Below are positions 7,419 through 10,840 of a stretch of 10,840 bases of DNA, in pieces. This DNA comes from Erysipelothrix rhusiopathiae (GTDB taxonomy: Bacteria > Bacillota_I > Bacilli_A > Erysipelotrichales > Erysipelotrichaceae). The position numbers and the translations under genes were made by a program. The stretch covers positions 1-10,840 of the forward strand of contig CADBTK010000074.1 of NCBI GenBank assembly GCA_902797585.1, read 5' to 3'. Position 1 is the stretch's first letter; each line of letters begins with the position of its first letter. The notes below the pieces were generated by a model. It made no database searches. It had not been told where the DNA came from and saw only the letters and a list, made by a program, of their open reading frames with translations.

Positions 7419-8331
7419 ACATGAGATTTCACAATTTATTTTTTTAACCAATCATGGATTGGATGTGATGACGGGAATTGAACTTTGTTTTGAAGATTCC
7501 AAAGCTATATTTGATTATCTTCAACAAGGAAAGAAGTTTTCCGATTTATTCGTGGGCCACGATTCCGAATTTTTCCAATATGTATCTGTTTTATCTTCTG
7601 CTTTAAGCCTTCAAGAATGTATTGATTGTGTCCACTCTATTCGAAAAGGTCATAGTGGATTAAAATCAGCACTCATTAAACAGACACTCTATCCTTTCTT
7701 CCTAATTGGGTTTTCTTATTTTTTAATCCTCTTTTTTACTTGGACCATTCTACCGGTTATGCAGATGTATTTACAACCATCTGTAATTACCTTGGTTCAT
7801 TCCTTATTCTATGTGTATTCCGTCATATTATTAGGAATCGTGGCTTTGGTTGTGATTATTGTTTATGGTCAAAATAGTACAAAAGTGGAATTGGCATTAT
7901 CTCATTATTCTTTTCAGAAACAAATGGTCAGCTATGAATTTTCAACTCTCTATCGACAACTTCATCAACATGGATTGACCAGTACTCAATGTATCGAAGT
8001 AATGGAGAGGATGCCTTTTAATCTTTCGGTGAAAATGATGGCGAATCAGTTTTCTTCTTATTTTAAAAAAGGAATTTCATTTATGGATTGTTTACATAAA
8101 ATTCATCGACTAGATCCAGTGTTCATTCGTTTTGTATCGATTGGGATAAAGTCAAAAGAAATAGATTCTTTATTACATGCCTATGAAGAAAAGACGCTAT
8201 ATGAACTAGAAAAGAAGGTAAGTGCTGCATCTAGAATATTTCAATTATTCTCATATGGAATGGTGGCCATCTTAATCTTTTTGTTCTATCAAATCTTGTT
8301 GGGGCCACTCAATATGTTGGAAACTTTTTAA
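7381..8331 (+). CDS. comGB: Competence pilus platform membrane protein ComGB (type II secretion F-like)
   Basis: An integral membrane protein of the T2SF/PilC family, the platform on which the pseudopilus is built and on which ComGA acts. With the TTG start at 7381 it has 316 residues. It begins with the soluble F domain (EISQFIFLTNHGLDVMTGIEL), then membrane segments at about 103-128, 135-163 and 285-309. The second F domain contains YEFSTLYRQLHQHGLTSTQC and GIKSKEIDSLL, which corresponds to the family's G-x-x-S/G-E-x-D signature. The frame is open back to an ATG at 7297, but that would overlap comGA by 122 bases and add residues absent from the family. TTG 7381 has GGAAG five bases before it, with GTG 7375 as alternative. 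The 38-base overlap with comGA suggests translational coupling. Confidence 0.9.
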   Translation: MTNKPSTICTISEHEISQFIFLTNHGLDVMTGIELCFEDSKAIFDYLQQGKKFSDLFVGHDSEFFQYVSVLSSALSLQECIDCVHSIRKGHSGLKSALIKQTLYPFFLIGFSYFLILFFTWTILPVMQMYLQPSVITLVHSLFYVYSVILLGIVALVVIIVYGQNSTKVELALSHYSFQKQMVSYEFSTLYRQLHQHGLTSTQCIEVMERMPFNLSVKMMANQFSSYFKKGISFMDCLHKIHRLDPVFIRFVSIGIKSKEIDSLLHAYEEKTLYELEKKVSAASRIFQLFSYGMVAILIFLFYQILLGPLNMLETF

Positions 8332-8341
8332 GGAGGACAAA

Positions 8342-8638
8342 ATGAAGAAAAATGCGTTTACAATTCTAGAAATGATGATTGTTATGTTGGTGGTGGCATT
8401 ATTGTTGTTGATAACACTGCCCAATATCCAACAAAAAGAGACAATTATTCGCGGGAAAGGGTGCCAAGCATTAGTAGAAATTGTGGATTCTCAAATCTTA
8501 TTGTATGAAATAGAAAATGAGAAAACACCAACCAATGTTAGTCAACTTATAGAAAAGGGATATTTAAAAAAGGGGCAAGATACATGTCCCAATGGTAAAA
8601 AGGTCGTGATTGTTGATGGCCAAGCACAAGCGAAATAA
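8342..8638 (+). CDS. comGC: Major competence pseudopilin ComGC
   Basis: The main subunit of the competence pilus, 98 residues, with strong ribosome site AAGGAGG (8330-8336). It starts MKKNA|FTILEMMIVMLVVALL: a short basic prepilin leader, then the hydrophobic helix with Glu at position +5 of the mature protein. The residue before the cut is Ala, where Gly is usual. The rest matches ComGC closely: LPNIQ after the helix, GKGCQAL, then EKGYLKKGQDTCPNGKKVVI. The two cysteines, Cys41 and Cys82, correspond to the pair that forms an internal disulfide in B. subtilis ComGC. The leader would be cut by the prepilin peptidase ComC, which is not in this window. comGD begins inside its 3' end. Confidence 0.95.
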   Translation: MKKNAFTILEMMIVMLVVALLLLITLPNIQQKETIIRGKGCQALVEIVDSQILLYEIENEKTPTNVSQLIEKGYLKKGQDTCPNGKKVVIVDGQAQAK

Positions 8639-9002
8639 TGGCTTTACTCTCATTGAGTCTTTGTTGGTGTTATTAATTGTAAGTTTAGTAACCACTATTT
8701 TTTATGCCACTGCCCAAACGCCTTTGTATTTATTTATGAAACAACTTCAAACACAACTTGTGACAAGTCAACAAATAGCATATGTAACAAAGAATACACA
8801 AGTAGTAGATATCTTGGAACAAGGGATTGTATTGAATGATCAAATCATGGAATATCCGTTCTCTGTTTCGTGTGAACCTATTAATTTTCATTTTAATGCC
8901 AGTGGGAATATCTCAAAAGCAGGTACCATTGTTTGCCATAACAAAACGCAAACGAAAAAGATCATTCTTCAACTAGGAAGTGGGAGAATGCGCATTGAAT
9001 AA
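8616..9002 (+). CDS. comGD: Minor competence pseudopilin ComGD
   Basis: A 128-residue minor pseudopilin. Leader MAKHKRNNG is basic, followed by FTLIESLLVLLIVS, so Gly at -1 and Glu at +5 are both standard. Two C-terminal stretches recall B. subtilis ComGD: FHFNASGNISKAGTI (91-105) and LQLGSGRMRIE at the end. Two head cysteines, Cys86 and Cys107, could pair. ATG 8616 is favoured; AAAAAGG (8597-8603) is better spaced to the in-frame TTG at 8610, which would add two residues. The gene overlaps comGC by 23 bases. Confidence 0.92.
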   Translation: MAKHKRNNGFTLIESLLVLLIVSLVTTIFYATAQTPLYLFMKQLQTQLVTSQQIAYVTKNTQVVDILEQGIVLNDQIMEYPFSVSCEPINFHFNASGNISKAGTIVCHNKTQTKKIILQLGSGRMRIE

Positions 9003-9153
9003 GAATGGGTTTATTCTAATTCAAGCACTTTTGGCCATGTTGATTGTCAGTGTTTGTACTTTATTGGTTGTAGTAATGGTGCAGACAATTGATGGTGGAA
9101 GGGATTGTTGGATTGATGAACAAATCGAAACGCAATGGTTTTACTCTGATTGA
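8995..9153 (+). CDS. comGE: Very short ComGE-like minor pseudopilin
   Basis: A 52-residue gene beginning with TTG at 8995 behind GGGAG (8982-8986, eight bases away). It overlaps comGD by 8 bases and comGF by 38. The product starts MNKNG|FILIQALLAMLIVS, a prepilin leader with Gly at -1 and a hydrophobic helix reaching about residue 29; +5 is Gln where Glu is normal. Only about 23 residues follow the helix, with Cys21 in the helix and Cys38 after it. Position between comGD and comGF identifies it as comGE by order. B. subtilis ComGE is about twice as long, so the globular head is nearly missing. It is either a true miniature pilin or a degraded gene kept for translational coupling; the intact leader and ribosome site favour a functional product. 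Confidence 0.75.
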   Translation: MNKNGFILIQALLAMLIVSVCTLLVVVMVQTIDGGRDCWIDEQIETQWFYSD

Positions 9154-9508
9154 AGCTCTAGTTGCCTTGATGGTTTCTATGGTGGTTTCACTTTTATGTC
9201 TGTTGCTATTTCAAGTGCAATTTCATTTGATTCAATTGCCACAAACAACGCAAGAACAATTAGCCATTCTTCAAATTCGCCAAATGTTAGCATGTGCAGA
9301 TGTATGGGAGGTCAAACAAGAACGATGTGTTTATGAATACAATCATGAAACAATTGAAATTGGATTTGATAAAAACCGTTTGGTTAAACAAGAAGGATAT
9401 CAGATTCTTATGGAAAACATTGATGACGCTTCTTTTTTTGAAAAACAAGAATCTTTATACCTGTCTTTTTCAAAAGCAGAAAAAGTGTATACATTTCAAA
9501 TCAATTAA
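9116..9508 (+). CDS. comGF: Minor competence pseudopilin ComGF
   Basis: A 130-residue protein of the ComGF family. Leader MNKSKRNG is followed by FTLIEALVALMVSMVVSLL with Gly at -1 and Glu at +5. The head has Cys60 and Cys71, spaced much like the cysteines in B. subtilis ComGF, and ends SFSKAEKVYTFQIN, resembling the family's C-terminal strand. ATG 9116 is chosen because it gives a normal leader; the open frame continues to TTG 9089. GGAAGGG (9097-9103) is somewhat far (12 bases) from this ATG and better spaced to TTG 9113. It overlaps comGE by 38 bases and is followed by comGG in another frame. Confidence 0.88.
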   Translation: MNKSKRNGFTLIEALVALMVSMVVSLLCLLLFQVQFHLIQLPQTTQEQLAILQIRQMLACADVWEVKQERCVYEYNHETIEIGFDKNRLVKQEGYQILMENIDDASFFEKQESLYLSFSKAEKVYTFQIN

Positions 9509-9869
9509 TGGCTTTTCCAATGGAATTAGTTTATTGTGTCTAGCCATTACCGTTCAAACACTATCTTTAGTATCTCTTTATTCCATACAAAGTGGACAAT
9601 TACTCTTATCTCAAAAACAAAGCACTCTGGATTTATCGTGTATTTCACAAGCAAAAGGGATGATTGAACACAATGAATATATTGATCGATGTCAATTGTC
9701 TAAACAGAAGATTAAACAAGTATCCAAATCTATTCAAGACATCGATGTGCTTTTTACCGATTGTGATACATATATTCTTTGTAGCTATCAGAAACAAGAT
9801 CGATATATTGAAATGAAAGTCTATTATCAAGGCGATTTGATTTGTGGTCTGGATATTGACTCACATTAA
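9423..9869 (+). CDS. comGG: Minor competence pseudopilin ComGG (start uncertain)
   Basis: The last comG gene. The recognisable prepilin part is SING|FSNGISLLCLAITVQTL, from about base 9501; +5 is Ile, and loss of Glu at +5 is usual for ComGG. After the helix come LYSIQSGQLLLSQ and a head with five cysteines (73, 90, 114, 120 and 141 in the 148-residue numbering). The start is a problem. No ATG, GTG or TTG lies close before the motif in frame. The ATG overlapping the comGF stop (9508) is in another frame and ends after 11 codons. Options are ATG 9423 (weak GGAAAA site, basic 30-residue leader), TTG 9438, or a rare ATT at 9504 coupled to the comGF stop. I list 9423. Identity rests on order, prepilin helix and size; the head is not recognisable by itself. 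Confidence 0.7.
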   Translation: MTLLFLKNKNLYTCLFQKQKKCIHFKSINGFSNGISLLCLAITVQTLSLVSLYSIQSGQLLLSQKQSTLDLSCISQAKGMIEHNEYIDRCQLSKQKIKQVSKSIQDIDVLFTDCDTYILCSYQKQDRYIEMKVYYQGDLICGLDIDSH

Positions 9870-9884
9870 AAAAAACGATAAAAT
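9856..9884 (+). promoter_or_regulatory. leuS promoter
   Basis: TTGACT (-35, 9856-9861) and TAAAAT (-10, 9879-9884) are separated by 17 bases; each matches the vegetative consensus at five of six positions. The -35 lies inside the last codons of comGG. Transcription would start near 9891, just ahead of the T-box. Confidence 0.75.
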
Positions 9885-9890
9885 ACACGC

Positions 9891-10090
9891 ATAAAGCGTT
9901 GAATCAGAGTAGTAAAAGAGAAAGACTTTGTAGAGAGCTGATGGCAGGTGAAAATCAGTGAGGATGACTCTTTGAACTTGCTGAGGAGTGAACTATCCGT
10001 ATTCCTGCGTTAAAGGATTTGAGGGCACAGAAATGTGAACTAAGGTGGTACCGCGTAATTTACGTCCTTAGATTAAGGGCGTTTTTTTAT
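9891..10090 (+). promoter_or_regulatory. Leucine T-box riboswitch in the leuS leader
   Basis: A tRNA-sensing leader that lets leuS be read when tRNA-Leu is uncharged. Stem I has AAAGAG (9915-9920) pairing with CTCTTT (9968-9973), and the distal hairpin CTGAT/ATCAG around 9938-9957 with the GAGAG and GGTGAAAA elements. The specifier loop holds GAACTTG, with CTT (9977-9979), a Leu codon, as specifier. The T-box AAGGTGGTACCGCG is at 10042-10055. Its TGGT (10046-10049) pairs with ACCA, so it expects discriminator A73, as in tRNA-Leu. The antiterminator pairs CTAAGG (10040-10045) with CCTTAG (10066-10071); the same CCTTA is used by the competing terminator. The exact 5' end is estimated from the promoter. 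Confidence 0.95.
10062..10088 (+). terminator. T-box-controlled terminator before leuS
   Basis: The stem ACGTCCTTA (10062-10070) / TAAGGGCGT (10074-10082), nine pairs with one G-T, has loop GAT followed by a T-run to 10088. It is mutually exclusive with the T-box antiterminator. Confidence 0.92.
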
Positions 10091-10106
10091 GAGAAGGAGG
10101 ACGTGT

Positions 10107-10840
10107 ATGTATAACCATAAAGAAGTCGAAAAGAAATGGCAAAAGTATTGGGCAGATAATGAAACATTTAAAACCGATGTTTGGGATTTTAGTAAACCTA
10201 AATTCTATGCATTGGATATGTTTCCATATCCTAGTGGAGCTGGTCTTCACGTAGGGCATCCTGAAGGATATACCGCAACCGATGTTGTATCTAGAAAGAA
10301 ACGAATGGAAGGGTACAATGTACTTCACCCAATGGGATTTGATTCCTTCGGATTGCCAGCCGAACAATATGCGATTCAAACAGGAAATCATCCAGATCAA
10401 TTCACAAAAGATAATATTGAAATTTTCAAAGGTCAATTGATGAATTTAGGTTTTTCTTATGACTGGGATCGAGAAGTATCTACCAGTGACCCATCTTACT
10501 ATAAGTGGACACAATACATCTTTAAATTGTTGTTTGAAGATGGATTGGCAAAATGTGTGGATATGCCTGTGAACTGGTGTGAAGAATTAGGAACCGTTCT
10601 TGCCAATGATGAAATTATTGATGGAAAAAGTGAACGTGGAGGATATCCTGTTGTTCGTAAGAATATGAAACAATGGGTCATCGACATTGTAAAATATGCC
10701 GATCGCTTATTAGAAGGATTGGATGATATTGATTGGCCAGATAGTACAAAAGAAATGCAAAGAAACTGGATTGGTCGATCTTATGGAGCGCACGTTGACT
10801 TTAAAGTTGATGGCTTTGATGAAAAATTTACTGTCTTTAC
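10107..10840 (+). CDS. leuS: Leucyl-tRNA synthetase, 3' end outside window
   Basis: The first 244 codons of a class Ia aminoacyl-tRNA synthetase that charges tRNA-Leu with leucine. The start ATG at 10107 has AAGGAGG (10094-10100) six bases before it. Conserved pieces: [14 protein letters not shown] at the N-terminus, [21 protein letters not shown] with the HIGH signature as HVGH (48-51), [40 protein letters not shown] and [16 protein letters not shown], after which the CP1 editing domain begins. The catalytic KMSKS loop and anticodon domain lie beyond the window. Bacterial LeuRS is usually about 800-880 aa. The leucine T-box directly upstream agrees with the identity. Confidence 0.97.
   Translation, partial: MYNHKEVEKKWQKYWADNETFKTDVWDFSKPKFYALDMFPYPSGAGLHVGHPEGYTATDVVSRKKRMEGYNVLHPMGFDSFGLPAEQYAIQTGNHPDQFTKDNIEIFKGQLMNLGFSYDWDREVSTSDPSYYKWTQYIFKLLFEDGLAKCVDMPVNWCEELGTVLANDEIIDGKSERGGYPVVRKNMKQWVIDIVKYADRLLEGLDDIDWPDSTKEMQRNWIGRSYGAHVDFKVDGFDEKFTVF

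Noticed and set aside
9508..9543. ATG overlapping the comGF stop as the comGG start
   Set aside because: It is in the wrong frame for the prepilin motif and stops after 11 codons.
1..10840. Search for CRISPR arrays, insertion sequences, toxin-antitoxin pairs, defence genes, tRNAs or att sites
   Set aside because: No regularly spaced repeats, transposase motifs, tRNA-like cloverleaf sequences or terminal inverted repeats were seen. The only long non-coding stretch (9870-10106) is the T-box leader.

Overview
The window reads as ordinary chromosome of a low-GC Gram-positive bacterium (Bacillota). Supporting signs are AAGGAGG ribosome sites, a leucine T-box, a com-type pseudopilin operon and two-gene O-acetylation machinery. 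The gut-associated Erysipelotrichia/Bacilli side of the phylum is my best guess from gene content and AT-rich codon use, but this is inference. Trp is encoded by TGG and several genes stop at TGA, so the code is the standard bacterial one and a Mollicute is unlikely. No insertion sequence, phage gene, CRISPR array, tRNA or rRNA is visible.

Layout. (1) 1-2268, plus strand: the 3' part of an MBOAT O-acyltransferase followed by a DHHW/AlgX-like protein, a pair expected to O-acetylate a cell-surface or exported polysaccharide. (2) A shared bidirectional terminator at 2270-2297, then ispG (isoprenoid precursor synthesis) on the minus strand. (3) A compact divergent promoter region, then a class B penicillin-binding protein, then rpmG (ribosomal protein L33, 50 aa, GTG start) with its own promoter and terminator. 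(4) An MBL-fold hydrolase of the glyoxalase II-like type, closed by a terminator that overlaps its stop codon. (5) 6420-9869: a complete seven-gene comG operon, comGA to comGG. It encodes the assembly ATPase, the membrane platform protein, the major pseudopilin and four minor pseudopilins of the competence (DNA-uptake) pilus. Neighbouring genes overlap at five of the six junctions; comGE (52 aa) is very short and lies partly inside its neighbours. (6) A promoter in the tail of comGG, a full leucine T-box riboswitch (specifier CUU, T-box UGGU matching discriminator A73) with its terminator, and the first 244 codons of leuS.

How it works together: the first genes serve the cell envelope (polysaccharide acetylation, isoprenoid carrier precursors, peptidoglycan cross-linking). 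The comG block builds the transformation pilus; no prepilin peptidase (comC), DNA channel or competence regulator is in view. leuS is controlled separately by uncharged tRNA-Leu.

I do not see a new biological system. The points worth a second look are small: the miniature ComGE, the missing conventional start next to the comGG prepilin motif, the cysteine-rich pseudopilins, the lack of a recognisable competence promoter in front of comGA, and an SD-hairpin-start arrangement in front of the MBL gene.
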